A stretch of DNA of 64,000 nucleotides from Pedobacter antarcticus (GCF_900112985.1 NZ_FONS01000004.1:248001-312000), one strand, 5' to 3'. Positions 25,998-35,379 are shown, numbered from the stretch's first letter. Made by a program: numbers and translations. The notes: a model not told the origin generated them from the letters alone.

Positions 25998-26906
25998 ATG
26001 AGACCTAAGAATATGATATTTTTTAAAAAAATGGCTTTCTGTGCACTGTTTATGTCCATTGCCAACTCTGGTTTTGCACAGCATAACGTTTTACGGCAAA
26101 AAGCAGAGGAGTTGGTAAAATCTAAACCAGCCGCTATTGGTTTTTCAATTATAAACCTGAAAACAGGAGACACACTTTCTGTAAACGGAGAGAAACATCT
26201 GCCTATGCAAAGTGTTTATAAATTTCATCTTGCCCTGGCGGTGCTAAAGCAGGTGGATCAAAATAAGTTCACACTTGATCAGAAGATCCTGGTTAAAAAA
26301 AAGGATCTGCTACCAAATACCTGGAGCCCCCTAAGAGATAAGTATCCAGGGGGTAATATAAAATTACCGCTATCGGAAATCTTGTTCTATACTGTCGCTC
26401 AAAGTGATAATAATGGCTGTGACATTTTATTCAGACTCCTGGGTGGCCCGGAAATAGTAAATAAATATATCCATAGTCTGGGTATCAAAGATGTAGAAAT
26501 AAGATCTACAGAAGAACAGATGCACGCTGACGATCAATTGCAATTTAAAAACTGGACGACCGCAAATGCTGCTACGCAGCTGTTGAAACGTTTCTACATG
26601 GGTCAGTTACTTAAACAACCGACAAATGATTTTCTGATGAAAATTATGGCAGGAACAACTACAGGTACAGGAAAGCTCAAGGGGAAACTACCCACAGGAA
26701 CAGAGGTTGCACACAAAACAGGCTATTCCGGTCAGAATGAAGCCGGAATTATTGCAGCGACCAACGATATTGGCATTATAACGCTGCCAGATGGAACTCA
26801 TTTCGCTATTGCCATATTTGTATCTATGACCGCATTAGATGAGAAAGCATCAGACCAGATTATTGCTGAACTTGCAAAACTGAGCTGGGATGAATTCGCT
26901 TCATAA
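25998..26906 (+). CDS. Class A beta-lactamase (CfxA/PER/VEB-like subclass A2)
   Basis: A 302-residue class A beta-lactamase with a signal peptide ending near SGFAQ (residue 28). The active-site motifs are S72-V-Y-K75 (S70xxK), S136-D-N138 (SDN), the omega-loop glutamate in STEEQMHADDQ (E172 or E173, Ambler 166) and K240-T-G242 (KTG). The long loop and TEEQMHADD pattern fit the Bacteroidota subclass that includes CfxA, CepA, PER and VEB, several of which hydrolyse cephalosporins. The substrate range cannot be read from sequence. The start may be 26013, which would leave the signal helix at the very N-terminus. No AmpR-type regulator adjoins; 47 bases overlap the convergent hydrolase gene. Confidence 0.92.
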   Translation: MRPKNMIFFKKMAFCALFMSIANSGFAQHNVLRQKAEELVKSKPAAIGFSIINLKTGDTLSVNGEKHLPMQSVYKFHLALAVLKQVDQNKFTLDQKILVKKKDLLPNTWSPLRDKYPGGNIKLPLSEILFYTVAQSDNNGCDILFRLLGGPEIVNKYIHSLGIKDVEIRSTEEQMHADDQLQFKNWTTANAATQLLKRFYMGQLLKQPTNDFLMKIMAGTTTGTGKLKGKLPTGTEVAHKTGYSGQNEAGIIAATNDIGIITLPDGTHFAIAIFVSMTALDEKASDQIIAELAKLSWDEFAS

Positions 26907-27948
26907 ACCGGATTAAGTCTTTAGTAAAGCGCTCCGGATGCTGATAATGAATATTATGTGTTGTGTTTTGGTAGATAATGTATTCTATCAACCGCGAATG
27001 TTTTTGGTGTAAAGCCTGATTCTCTTTTTCAAAAGGCATGGGATCATTTTCGCTAACCGGATCGAGCAGGAGTAGGGGAACATTTAGGTTTCTGAAGATG
27101 GCCCCAGGATCCATTGTTACAATTGATCTCGCAAATAAGGGGACGGAGAATGGCCTTAAAATCAGGTCAAGAAACTGTTTGCTGCTTGCCATTTTAAAAA
27201 GAGGCATCATTTTATCGTAAATAACAGACCATTTTTTTGCAGAATCCATACGAAGCAATGCTAGAATGGCGAATTGATTTCCATTTTCATCAGGTTCATA
27301 CAAGGCTTTGTAGGCATCAAATTCAGAGGTATAAGTGGTGTCCCAAGGCATTTTTTCTGTCAGGTCAAATTCGGCGGCTTTTTGCATTAAAGCTTCGGTT
27401 CCAAGTTTATGATAATAGTTGCTGAAAGGCACAGAACCTCCATCCTCAAGAATTAATCCTTCAACTTTTTCAGGATAAGCATCATAAAAGGCAGTTGCAA
27501 TATACCCGCCTCTGGAAAAGCCGCCTATAAATGCTTTTGGTATATTAAGCTTGTCGAGTAAGAATCTGATATCATCAGCGACGTGGTAAAGCGATACCTC
27601 ATGTTTCGGGATTGCAGTTTGTCCATGTCCGTAGTAATCTATTGCGATCACATAAAAACCAGCCTTTACAAGACTGTCAGCGATATTCAAGAGCTCATAT
27701 CCATTATTCATACTGCCATGAACCCAGATCAGGCATGGTTTTTCACGATCTCCCCAGCTCAGGTAATGCATATTGACATTGTTTGTCTGAATAAAATTCC
27801 CATGTTCACGCTCAAAAGTCAGGAACTGATTTTTGGCGCTCAGATAGCGTTTCTTCATTTCCGCATCATCGGCTGTTTTCAGTTGCGCCATGGCAGGCAG
27901 ACTGAAATGGGTTGTCATTATTAATAACAGAAATAGTATCAGCCTCAT
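26860..27948 (-). CDS. Secreted alpha/beta hydrolase
   Basis: A 362-residue alpha/beta hydrolase with a signal peptide (LFLLLIMTTHFSLPAMA, cleavage near residue 21). The oxyanion region is WVHGSMNNGYELL, the nucleophile elbow is GGFSRGGYIA, the acid probably lies in LLLDPVSEND and the histidine in TTHNIHYQHPERF. It is an esterase- or lipase-like enzyme of the periplasm or surface; the substrate is unknown. TAATTTTG ends four bases before the ATG, so the leader is very short. Its 3' end overlaps the beta-lactamase gene by 47 bases in convergent orientation. Confidence 0.87.
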   Translation of the reverse strand: MRLILFLLLIMTTHFSLPAMAQLKTADDAEMKKRYLSAKNQFLTFEREHGNFIQTNNVNMHYLSWGDREKPCLIWVHGSMNNGYELLNIADSLVKAGFYVIAIDYYGHGQTAIPKHEVSLYHVADDIRFLLDKLNIPKAFIGGFSRGGYIATAFYDAYPEKVEGLILEDGGSVPFSNYYHKLGTEALMQKAAEFDLTEKMPWDTTYTSEFDAYKALYEPDENGNQFAILALLRMDSAKKWSVIYDKMMPLFKMASSKQFLDLILRPFSVPLFARSIVTMDPGAIFRNLNVPLLLLDPVSENDPMPFEKENQALHQKHSRLIEYIIYQNTTHNIHYQHPERFTKDLIRFMKRIHPSSVLQVQQ

Positions 27949-27952
27949 AGCT

Positions 27953-27960
27953 CAAAATTA
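27953..27960 (-). promoter_or_regulatory. -7 box of hydrolase gene
   Basis: TAATTTTG on the minus strand matches TAnnTTTG; only AGCT separates it from the ATG at 27948. Confidence 0.45.
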
Positions 27961-28130
27961 GAACTTAATGTCAATTTTTTCTATTTTTACACCAATCGCA
28001 ATGAGAAAATTAGATAAAGTTTCATATAACCCTGTGACAAAGCACTGATCCGTTTTTGAATCCATCCATACTGATCTTATTCCTGATCAGGTAATTCTAC
28101 TTGTCTCTTTTATTTACATTTTTCTTCGAT

Positions 28131-29663
28131 ATGTCTTCACGTATTCGTTTTTTCGACTTTTCGCAAAAAGTTAATTATAAAACCGAAATTTTGGCTGGCC
28201 TGACTGTGGCGATGACCATGATGCCGGAATCTTTATCTTTTGCAATTTTAGCAGGATTTCCACCACTGGCTGGTTTGTATGCTGCGTTTATAATGGGTTT
28301 AGTCACTTCGGTTTTTGGCGGGCGCCCCGGCTTGATTTCCGGTGGGGCGGGTGCAGTAGTGGTTGTTTTAATAGCCTTGATGAACTCTCACGGAATAGAG
28401 TTCGTTTTCGCGGCGGTGGCGCTGGCCGGTGTAATCCAGATTATGATCGGGCTCTTCAAGCTTGCCAAATTTATCAGGCTTGTCCCTCAACCGGTTATGT
28501 ACGGTTTTGTAAATGGTTTAGCCATAATCATATTCATGGCACAGCTTAAGCAATTCAAAACCATTTCCGGTGGGACGGAAGTCTGGCTAACAGGTATGCC
28601 TCTTCTCATAATGGGGAGTCTGGTTGCATTAACTATTGCAATTGTTATATTCCTGCCGAGGTTCACGAAGGCAGTTCCACCTTCTCTTGTTGCTATCGTA
28701 GTCGTCTTTTTTATTGTGCTTATTTTTGGTATCCAAACCAAAACTGTTAGTGACATCGCCTCAGTAAGTGGTGGTTTTCCACCGTTTCATATCCCGAATA
28801 TTCCGTTAAATCTGGAAACGCTTCAGGTTATATTTCCCTATGCTTTAATTATGGCCGCAGTTGGTTTAACAGAAGGCTTGCTTACCCTCAACCTTGTGGA
28901 TGAAATTACAGCGACCAAGGGTAATGGAAATAAGGAATGTATCGCGCAGGGGAGCGCAAACATTCTCAATGGTTTTTTCTTTGGTATGGGCGGTTGTCCG
29001 ATGATTGCGCAAACGCTGGTTAATCTTTCTGCAGGTGCAAGGGCCAGGCTTTCTGGAATTGTCGCTTCATTGACGATATTGTTGATTATTTTGTTTGGCG
29101 CGCCTGTGATCGGACGGGTTCCTATGGCAGCGCTAACCGGTGTAATGATTATGGTGGCGTTCGGGACTTTTGAATGGGTAAGTCTTAAGATCTTTAACAG
29201 GATGCCCAGACAGGACGTATTTGTAGGGATACTGGTTGCAGTAATTACCGTTTTATTGCATAATCTTGCCTTGGCTGTATTGATAGGGGTTATAATTTCT
29301 GCACTTGTTTTTGCATGGGAAAGTGCTAAACGGATCCGGGCAAAGAAATATATGGATGAAACTGGTGCCAAACACTATGAGATTTATGGTCCGTTGTTTT
29401 TTGGATCCGTTGCAGCGTTTAATGACAAATTTGACATTATGAACGATCCGCGGGTGGTAATTATAGACTTTAAAGATAGCAGGGTTGCCGATATGTCTGG
29501 AATTGATGCGCTGAATAAATTGACAGAGCGTTACCAGAAAGCGGGTAAAAGCCTTCATCTGCATCATCTGAGTGAGGACTGTATTAAACTGCTAAAAAAC
29601 GCAGGTGACGTGATCGAAGTGAATATTCTTGAAGATCCTGAGTATAAGGTCGTAGCCGACTAG
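28131..29663 (+). CDS. SulP/SLC26 family anion transporter with STAS domain
   Basis: A 510-residue transporter. The ATG at 28131 is preferred to a TTG at 28101 because MSSRIRFFDFSQKVNYKTEI is the typical SulP N-terminus. About twelve hydrophobic segments include GLTVAMTMMPESLSFAILAG (helix 1) and GLTEGLLTLNLVDEITATKG with the GGCPMIAQTLVNL region. A STAS domain (VVIIDFKDSRVADMSGIDAL) closes the protein. SulP carriers move sulfate, bicarbonate or other anions across the inner membrane; which one is unclear. No carbonic anhydrase gene is next to it. A good terminator follows. Confidence 0.93.
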   Translation: MSSRIRFFDFSQKVNYKTEILAGLTVAMTMMPESLSFAILAGFPPLAGLYAAFIMGLVTSVFGGRPGLISGGAGAVVVVLIALMNSHGIEFVFAAVALAGVIQIMIGLFKLAKFIRLVPQPVMYGFVNGLAIIIFMAQLKQFKTISGGTEVWLTGMPLLIMGSLVALTIAIVIFLPRFTKAVPPSLVAIVVVFFIVLIFGIQTKTVSDIASVSGGFPPFHIPNIPLNLETLQVIFPYALIMAAVGLTEGLLTLNLVDEITATKGNGNKECIAQGSANILNGFFFGMGGCPMIAQTLVNLSAGARARLSGIVASLTILLIILFGAPVIGRVPMAALTGVMIMVAFGTFEWVSLKIFNRMPRQDVFVGILVAVITVLLHNLALAVLIGVIISALVFAWESAKRIRAKKYMDETGAKHYEIYGPLFFGSVAAFNDKFDIMNDPRVVIIDFKDSRVADMSGIDALNKLTERYQKAGKSLHLHHLSEDCIKLLKNAGDVIEVNILEDPEYKVVAD

Positions 29664-29684
29664 TGACTGGGTGATTAATAATAT

Positions 29685-29722
29685 AAAACCACCAAAAAAG
29701 CGATGACTCTTTTGGTGGTTTA
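29685..29722. terminator. Bidirectional terminator between SulP and aldo/keto reductase
   Basis: AAACCACCAAAA pairs with TTTTGGTGGTTT around a 12-base loop, with A and T runs on both sides, between two convergent genes. Confidence 0.85.
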
Positions 29723-29735
29723 TTGTACGTAATCT

Positions 29736-30779
29736 TTATTTATAAAATTCTGGAATTGGATTTAATTTCAGATTTAAACGCTGATGCCAGTATGGATAAA
29801 CGGGCTCGACTTCACTTGCTTTATCCAGACGTTTAATCTGATCTGTGGTTAAGTTCCAACCAGTGGCGCCAAGATTTTCAATTAATTGCGCTTCGTTACG
29901 TGCACCGACAATTATACTCGAAACGGTAGGTCTCTGTAGTAACCAATTGAGCGAAATCTGAGATATGGATTTTCCTGTTTCTTCTGACAGTTCTTCTAAG
30001 ATATCTGTAATTTTAAACAGATGCTCTTTCTCCAAAGTTGTCTCTGGTACCGGGCTTCCACCCTCTATTACACGGCCTGTGCTTGGCCAATCCTTTTTCC
30101 GGCTGAATTTTCCACCAAGACGGCCTCCGGCTAAAGGACTCCAGATTAGAGAACCTACATTCTGATCCAGACCCAATGGCATCAGTTCCCATTCGTATTC
30201 CCTGTTGCTTAGGGAATAATAGACCTGGTGTCCTACGTACTTGTTCCAGCCATATTTCTCTGCGATACCCAACGACTTCATTAAATGCCAGCCCGAGAAA
30301 TTCGAAGCAGCGATATAACGTACTTTCCCGCTCTGAATTAAATCGTCCAGGGTGCGGAGTGTTTCTTCTACGGGCGTATTACCGTCGAATCCGTGCATAT
30401 GGTAGATATCCAGATAATCGGTACCTAATCTTTTTAAACTGCCTTCAATCTGTCTGAGTATATGAAATCTGGAAGAACCCTGGTTATTTGGAGCTTCTCC
30501 AAAAGTAAATGTGCTTTTGCTGGATAGTAATATTTTATCCCTTTGCTTGCCGGCAATGGCTTTTCCTAATACCTCTTCAGCTAAACCGTCTGAATAGATA
30601 TCGGCGGTATCGAACAGATTTACGCCATGCGCTAAACATGTATCTATTAATCGGGTCGCTTCTGCTACCTGCGTCTGTCCCCATGCTTTGAAGAACTCAT
30701 TACTTCCTCCAAATGTCCCCGTCCCAAAACTTAGTACCGGAACAAATAAACCAGATGCTCCTAATTGTCTGTATTCCAT
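29736..30779 (-). CDS. Aldo/keto reductase
   Basis: A 347-residue TIM-barrel NADPH reductase of the aldo/keto family. The catalytic tetrad is visible: Asp and Tyr in LFDTADIYSDG, Lys in LLSSKSTF and His in YHMHGFD. The C-terminal SSIIVGARNEAQLIENLGA binds the cofactor phosphate. It is related to the YakC/Tas-like bacterial group that reduces diverse carbonyls. It is monocistronic and convergent with the SulP gene. The substrate is unknown. Confidence 0.92.
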   Translation of the reverse strand: MEYRQLGASGLFVPVLSFGTGTFGGSNEFFKAWGQTQVAEATRLIDTCLAHGVNLFDTADIYSDGLAEEVLGKAIAGKQRDKILLSSKSTFTFGEAPNNQGSSRFHILRQIEGSLKRLGTDYLDIYHMHGFDGNTPVEETLRTLDDLIQSGKVRYIAASNFSGWHLMKSLGIAEKYGWNKYVGHQVYYSLSNREYEWELMPLGLDQNVGSLIWSPLAGGRLGGKFSRKKDWPSTGRVIEGGSPVPETTLEKEHLFKITDILEELSEETGKSISQISLNWLLQRPTVSSIIVGARNEAQLIENLGATGWNLTTDQIKRLDKASEVEPVYPYWHQRLNLKLNPIPEFYK

Positions 30780-30926
30780 TTTATAGTGATTTAGTGTTAA
30801 TAAAAACCGTAATAAAAAAACAGTTCATTATTTATAACACAATAAATATCAGTGAATAGTTCGGTTAGAGGATTAAATTTTAAAATGACTACATCCAGAT
30901 TACAATTTCTTAACCGTCATAATTTG

Positions 30927-31625
30927 TCACCTGGAAATTGATTCCAGCACCGATTTACGTAAGTATTTACTGATCGGCACCCGATATTTCTGAATGGATA
31001 TGATATTACCCTCTATGGAATCTATATTATTTATGCTTGCGATATAGGATTTGTGCGTTTGTATAAACCGTTTTACAGGTAGTTTCTCCAACAGCGCTTT
31101 AATCGTACTTAACGTAATTATTTTTTTATCCCGGCAATAAATTGCTACATAATTTTCCATGCCTTCAATAAACAGAATGTCGTCAAAAACGATTTTCTCT
31201 AACCGACCGTTTGTTTTTACGAACAGATAGGGCAGCTGATCTTTACTTTGTTTGAGCTCAAAATAATTTCTGGCCTTCCATGCGGCTTTAATGAACCGGT
31301 CGTAGGAAATTGGCTTAAGCAGATAGTCTATTACTTCCAGTTCGAACCCTTGAATGGCATACTGTTCAAATGCGGTTGTGAATATAACTTTCGGCGGGTT
31401 TTGTACAGTTTCCAGAAACTCAATTCCAGAGATAAAGGGCATCTGTATATCCAAAAAAAGGAGATCTACTGGTCGGTGGCTCAATAAATCACTGAGTTCA
31501 ATCGCATCTTCACATGAACCTCTGAGTTCAAGAAAATCTATTTTTTCGATATACCCTTGTAATCCTTTACGGGCATAAGGTTCATCATCTGTTATAATAC
31601 AACTGATCGGGTTATTCATAGTCAA
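30927..31625 (-). CDS. LytTR response regulator of the acyltransferase operon
   Basis: A 232-residue receiver-LytTR protein: DD at 13-14, phosphoacceptor D59 in LLFLDIQMPF, then YLLKPISYDRF and a LytTR domain from about residue 130 (ILFIEGMENYVAIYCRDKK, IQTHKSYIASINNID). It overlaps the kinase gene by 14 bases and forms a pair with it. The operon begins with a membrane acyltransferase, so the pair may control or respond to envelope modification. Terminator not evident; 30780-30926 contains no gene. Confidence 0.93.
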   Translation of the reverse strand: MTMNNPISCIITDDEPYARKGLQGYIEKIDFLELRGSCEDAIELSDLLSHRPVDLLFLDIQMPFISGIEFLETVQNPPKVIFTTAFEQYAIQGFELEVIDYLLKPISYDRFIKAAWKARNYFELKQSKDQLPYLFVKTNGRLEKIVFDDILFIEGMENYVAIYCRDKKIITLSTIKALLEKLPVKRFIQTHKSYIASINNIDSIEGNIISIQKYRVPISKYLRKSVLESISR

Positions 31626-32640
31626 TTTTTATAGTGGCTTTAAAACTGTCCGCCTCTTTTTTAAGTGTCAGTTCATGCCGTTCTCCGTAGAGCAGATCCA
31701 GTCGTCGTTTTAAATTTTCCAGGCCAATACCGCCAGACTTTAAATGTCCGTTAGTAATTAGTGGTATGGAATTCTGTACACTGAAAGTTATCCATTTCTG
31801 ATCTATACTGGCATTCACACTCATTTTATAGGCTCCACCGATAAATTTAAACGCATTTTCGACCAGTGGTAAAAAAAGCAAAGGATAGACCAGCTGATCA
31901 CTCAGCTTTTCGTCGAAAAACAGCTCCAGTCTAAGCCGTTCACTACTACGGATCTTTTGAAGATCTATATAACTTTTAAGATAAGCTATCTCTTTAAAAA
32001 CAGGAACTTTTTGCTGCTGATCGTAAAGCTGATAGCGTAATAACTCTGAGAATTTTTCAATACTCTTTTTTGCGCCGGGTAAATCCTCATCCATTTGAAA
32101 ATAAACTGTGTTTAACGCGTTAAAAAGGAAATGAGGGTGATACTGTGCTTTTAGAAATTTAAGTTCAGTTTCCAGTTGCTGATTAGTTATTTTTTCCAAT
32201 AGTAACCGATTACCGACATAAGCTTTAAGCCAAAGCCTACTGCGCGCAATGCCGTAATAAATCAGCGCATAAAGTGTCGGTATGATAGTGAGGTCAGCAA
32301 GATCTCCCCAGGAGAGCCCATCATCGGTCAATGCACACATTGGAATAAATACGGTGCTTACAACAATTAAATTCGCGATGACCAGCAAAGCCAGTTCCTT
32401 TAATACGCCGTGATAATTACTTTGTAATGCGCTGGTAAGATCGTAAAAACGGAAGAGTTTTTCGAAGGTATATACGCATAAATAGCCAACGAGTACACTA
32501 CAGGCCATTTCCAGCAAATTTAACATCCAGTCCCGTTTCCAAAACTGTTCGTCGACAGCCAGGTCATGCAGCAATCTTATGGTGAAGTAAATGAGTAGTC
32601 CGTAGAAAGCCGGGGAAATATATTTACGGAATGTATTCAT
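31612..32640 (-). CDS. LytS-type sensor histidine kinase
   Basis: A 342-residue kinase with four membrane helices (about residues 10-25, 40-60, 82-102, 115-132), the motif AQYHPHFLFNALNTVYF with H170 as likely phosphoacceptor, and a GHKL domain (FLPLVENAFKFI, SGGIGLENLKRRLDLLYG). It overlaps the upstream acyltransferase gene by 17 bases and the downstream regulator by 14, so the three are one transcript. The sensed signal probably lies in or near the membrane, since no large periplasmic domain exists. Confidence 0.93.
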   Translation of the reverse strand: MNTFRKYISPAFYGLLIYFTIRLLHDLAVDEQFWKRDWMLNLLEMACSVLVGYLCVYTFEKLFRFYDLTSALQSNYHGVLKELALLVIANLIVVSTVFIPMCALTDDGLSWGDLADLTIIPTLYALIYYGIARSRLWLKAYVGNRLLLEKITNQQLETELKFLKAQYHPHFLFNALNTVYFQMDEDLPGAKKSIEKFSELLRYQLYDQQQKVPVFKEIAYLKSYIDLQKIRSSERLRLELFFDEKLSDQLVYPLLFLPLVENAFKFIGGAYKMSVNASIDQKWITFSVQNSIPLITNGHLKSGGIGLENLKRRLDLLYGERHELTLKKEADSFKATIKIDYE

Positions 32641-33814
32641 CTGGTGCCAGTTGATTACTGATTGGGGTTTTCGGCTTCATGCCGAATAGCAGACGCGTTA
32701 ATGCAAAAGGACGGATCAGTAAATGATAAGTAAGCAGGGTAATAAAAAATGTGAACCCTAAAGTATAAATATATTTAGATAAAATACTTTCGTGTTGTAA
32801 TGGAATTAAGTAATAAACCAGAATAACAATGACAGTTTGATGCAGAATATAAAAGGGATATGCGGCCTGATTCATGTAATTGAGTGCTGAGGCTTTACGA
32901 TTTAAATAGTATTTGCCATAACCGACGAGTGCGAGTACCCAACCCCACGCGACGATTGGTTTGATGGCATCAAAGAGGTATACATACAGGTGGCTGGTAA
33001 AAGGCCAGTCCTGATTGCCCGGTTCTATTTTATTCCATCTAAGATAATTAAGGAACATGATTGCTAAAAAGCCTGTAGTTAGTGCAAAACGTCGGTTTCT
33101 TTCCAGGCTATCCATTAATTTTGGTTGCACAACACAGATAAACCCAGCCAGCAGGAAAAAGATCCAATAGATAAAATAACCGCCGTCATTTATCAGGTCG
33201 TTGGTTTCCGGATATTTCCTGCTGAAAAGGGCATACCAGATCACACCTGGAATTATTAGTAAGTAAACCCTCTTACCTCTGGTTAATGATTCCAGTAAAT
33301 TTTTAAAGGTTTCACTTTTGCCGGCACTCATCCAGGAAAAAAGAGGTGCAAGCATGATGTCGTAAATAAACAGATAAGCTATAAACCACAGATGATGCCA
33401 GCTAAAACTGCCTTTAGGATACAGTATGAAGTTAAAAACATCAGGATACCAGCTCCAGAAATTGCCCTGATATCCGCTAGCGAGTCTTTCCATATAGATC
33501 TGTGGGGGAACAATTATAAACATTCCGGCTAGAAGCGGAATGAAAAGTCTGCGAAACCGGAGACCTATAAACGTTACTGCAGAACGTTTTTGCATCATAT
33601 AATAGCTTACCGTTCCTGAAATAAAGAATAGCAGGGGCATACGGAACAGATGCAGGAAAAAGTTAGACTCCATTAATAAATTACTGGTTTCCGCATTTTT
33701 AAGGTGCCATCCATCTTCGGCAACAAAAGGCATTGCTGAGTGAAAAAATAATACACCCGCAATAGATAAAATTCTTAACCAATCCAGATAGGTCTGTCTT
33801 TCTGTATTTTTCAT
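32624..33814 (-). CDS. Membrane acyltransferase (Acyl_transf_3 / OpgC-like)
   Basis: A 396-residue integral membrane O-acyltransferase with about ten membrane helices. The N-terminal YLDWLRILSIAGVLFFHSAMPF carries the conserved R and H of the family, and FRMPLLFFISGTVSYYMMQKR and FRRLFIPLLAG follow as usual. Family members acylate sugars, glucans or lipids at the periplasmic face. It is first in an operon with the LytS/LytTR pair, an arrangement repeated in Bacteroidota. The acceptor is unknown; the ORF start has a run of A before ATG and no Shine-Dalgarno. Confidence 0.9.
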   Translation of the reverse strand: MKNTERQTYLDWLRILSIAGVLFFHSAMPFVAEDGWHLKNAETSNLLMESNFFLHLFRMPLLFFISGTVSYYMMQKRSAVTFIGLRFRRLFIPLLAGMFIIVPPQIYMERLASGYQGNFWSWYPDVFNFILYPKGSFSWHHLWFIAYLFIYDIMLAPLFSWMSAGKSETFKNLLESLTRGKRVYLLIIPGVIWYALFSRKYPETNDLINDGGYFIYWIFFLLAGFICVVQPKLMDSLERNRRFALTTGFLAIMFLNYLRWNKIEPGNQDWPFTSHLYVYLFDAIKPIVAWGWVLALVGYGKYYLNRKASALNYMNQAAYPFYILHQTVIVILVYYLIPLQHESILSKYIYTLGFTFFITLLTYHLLIRPFALTRLLFGMKPKTPISNQLAPDEYIP

Positions 33815-33973
33815 TTACATTTTCTTTTGATGCAAAAGAAAGATTTAGACTTATCGGATAAGATTTTTCTTGACCAGGGGGTATATTTCACTGATAAGCG
33901 GGCATTATTCTAAAATTGAATATCTTCAGCATTGATTAATTCCTAAATTTACCAGATACCTATTCTTAAAATT

Positions 33974-34837
33974 ATGAAGCCGACTATTGTTTTTATCAAA
34001 AGAATCCTGTTCAGTTTTTCACTCTTATTCTGCCTTTTTCTTGGAGGGACGAAGAGTTACGGACAGACTGCCGTTTTACCTTTGCAGGACATTTCTTATT
34101 ATAATAAGGCAGAATCTGGTGATGATTCTTACCTCAATGCGCAGTGCAAATTAGATGTTTATTATCCAAAAGGCGTAAAGAATTTCGCGACAATTGTTTG
34201 GTTTCATGGAGGAGGAATTACTGGAGGGAAGAAAGAAATCCCGCAGGAATTAAAAGATAAAGGTGTTGCCGTGATCGGTGTTGGATACCGGTTATCGCCT
34301 AAAGCTAAAGCACCCGCTTATATTCAGGATGCTGCGGCAGCGGTCGCCTGGGTTTATAAAAATATTGAAAGTTATGGAGGAAATAAAAAACTAATCTTTA
34401 TTTCCGGTCATTCTGCAGGTGGTTATTTGGGAATGATGATTACCCTGGACAAGCAGTATCTGAATAAGTACCAGATTGATGCAAATAGCATTGCCGGGCT
34501 TATTCCTTTCAGCGGACAGGCAATTACACATTTCACAGTCAGACAGGAAGCCGGTATAAAAGATACACAGCCGGTAATTGATAAATATGCTCCTTTATTC
34601 CACGTAAGGGCAGACGCACCACCTATGCTGCTCATTACAGGAGACAGGGAGATGGAATTGCTTGGGAGATACGAAGAGAATGCATACCTGAACAGAATGA
34701 TGAAACTAGCAGGGCATCATTCAACGAGACTTTTTGAACTGCAGGGATTCGATCATGGTGGAATGGCTCAACCGGCTTTTCCACTGCTGCTGAAAGAAGT
34801 AAATGCGCTTAGTAAGAAAATACTGGCAACTAAATAA
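33974..34837 (+). CDS. Secreted alpha/beta hydrolase, esterase-like
   Basis: A 287-residue exported esterase of the hormone-sensitive-lipase-like type. The signal peptide ends near SYGQ (residue 31). It has WFHGGGITGG for the oxyanion hole, SGHSAGGYLGMM as nucleophile elbow, an acid in TGDREMELL and the histidine in GFDHGGMAQP. Related enzymes remove acetyl groups from carbohydrates or act on small esters. The stop is two bases before the start of the Crp-like gene, so the two form an operon. Confidence 0.9.
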   Translation: MKPTIVFIKRILFSFSLLFCLFLGGTKSYGQTAVLPLQDISYYNKAESGDDSYLNAQCKLDVYYPKGVKNFATIVWFHGGGITGGKKEIPQELKDKGVAVIGVGYRLSPKAKAPAYIQDAAAAVAWVYKNIESYGGNKKLIFISGHSAGGYLGMMITLDKQYLNKYQIDANSIAGLIPFSGQAITHFTVRQEAGIKDTQPVIDKYAPLFHVRADAPPMLLITGDREMELLGRYEENAYLNRMMKLAGHHSTRLFELQGFDHGGMAQPAFPLLLKEVNALSKKILATK

Positions 34838-34839
34838 GG

Positions 34840-35379
34840 ATGGATACAAGCTTGTTTGATGAGGCTATTTTAAAAGAATTTACACTTTCATTTAAAACTA
34901 TAGAGGTTCCTGCAAGGACCATTTTGTTAAGAGAAGGTGAGATCTCTAAAAAAGCTTTTTTTATTGAGAGTGGCTGTCTGCGGGTATGGTTTAATAATAA
35001 TGGCAAAGAGTGCACCACACAGTTTTTCTTTGAGAGGGAAATGGTTTCTTCGATTGAAAGCTTTAGAACAGGCGCACCCGGCCTTTTCAATATTGAATCT
35101 ATAGAGCCCTGCGTGATAAAAGTAATCACTAAAGCAGAATTAGATAAGATCGAGCAAAATTCACCCATATTCCGCAAAAGAATGGAAGAAACCATTTTAA
35201 AAAGACTGTTTGTTTACCAGAAGCTCTTTTTATCAAGGATAAAAGACAGTCCGGAAAAGCGGTATCATGATTTGCTGGAAAACAATCCTGAAATGATCCT
35301 TAGAATTCCTCAGCACTATATTGCTTCTTATCTCGGAATCACTTCAGTGTCATTAAGCCGTATCCGCAGACGGGGTTGA
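34840..35379 (+). CDS. Crp/Fnr-family cyclic-nucleotide-binding-like regulator
   Basis: A 179-residue protein with a cNMP-binding fold (residues 10-120; ILLREGEISKKAFFIESGCLRVW) and a C-terminal half with a short helical HTH region, IPQHYIASYLGITSVSLSRIRRR. The arrangement is that of the Bacteroidota Crp-like regulators that seem not to bind cAMP, since the arginine-serine pair of the phosphate cassette is missing. It is cotranscribed with the esterase upstream and lies 76 bases before the reductase gene, which it may control. Confidence 0.88.
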   Translation: MDTSLFDEAILKEFTLSFKTIEVPARTILLREGEISKKAFFIESGCLRVWFNNNGKECTTQFFFEREMVSSIESFRTGAPGLFNIESIEPCVIKVITKAELDKIEQNSPIFRKRMEETILKRLFVYQKLFLSRIKDSPEKRYHDLLENNPEMILRIPQHYIASYLGITSVSLSRIRRRG

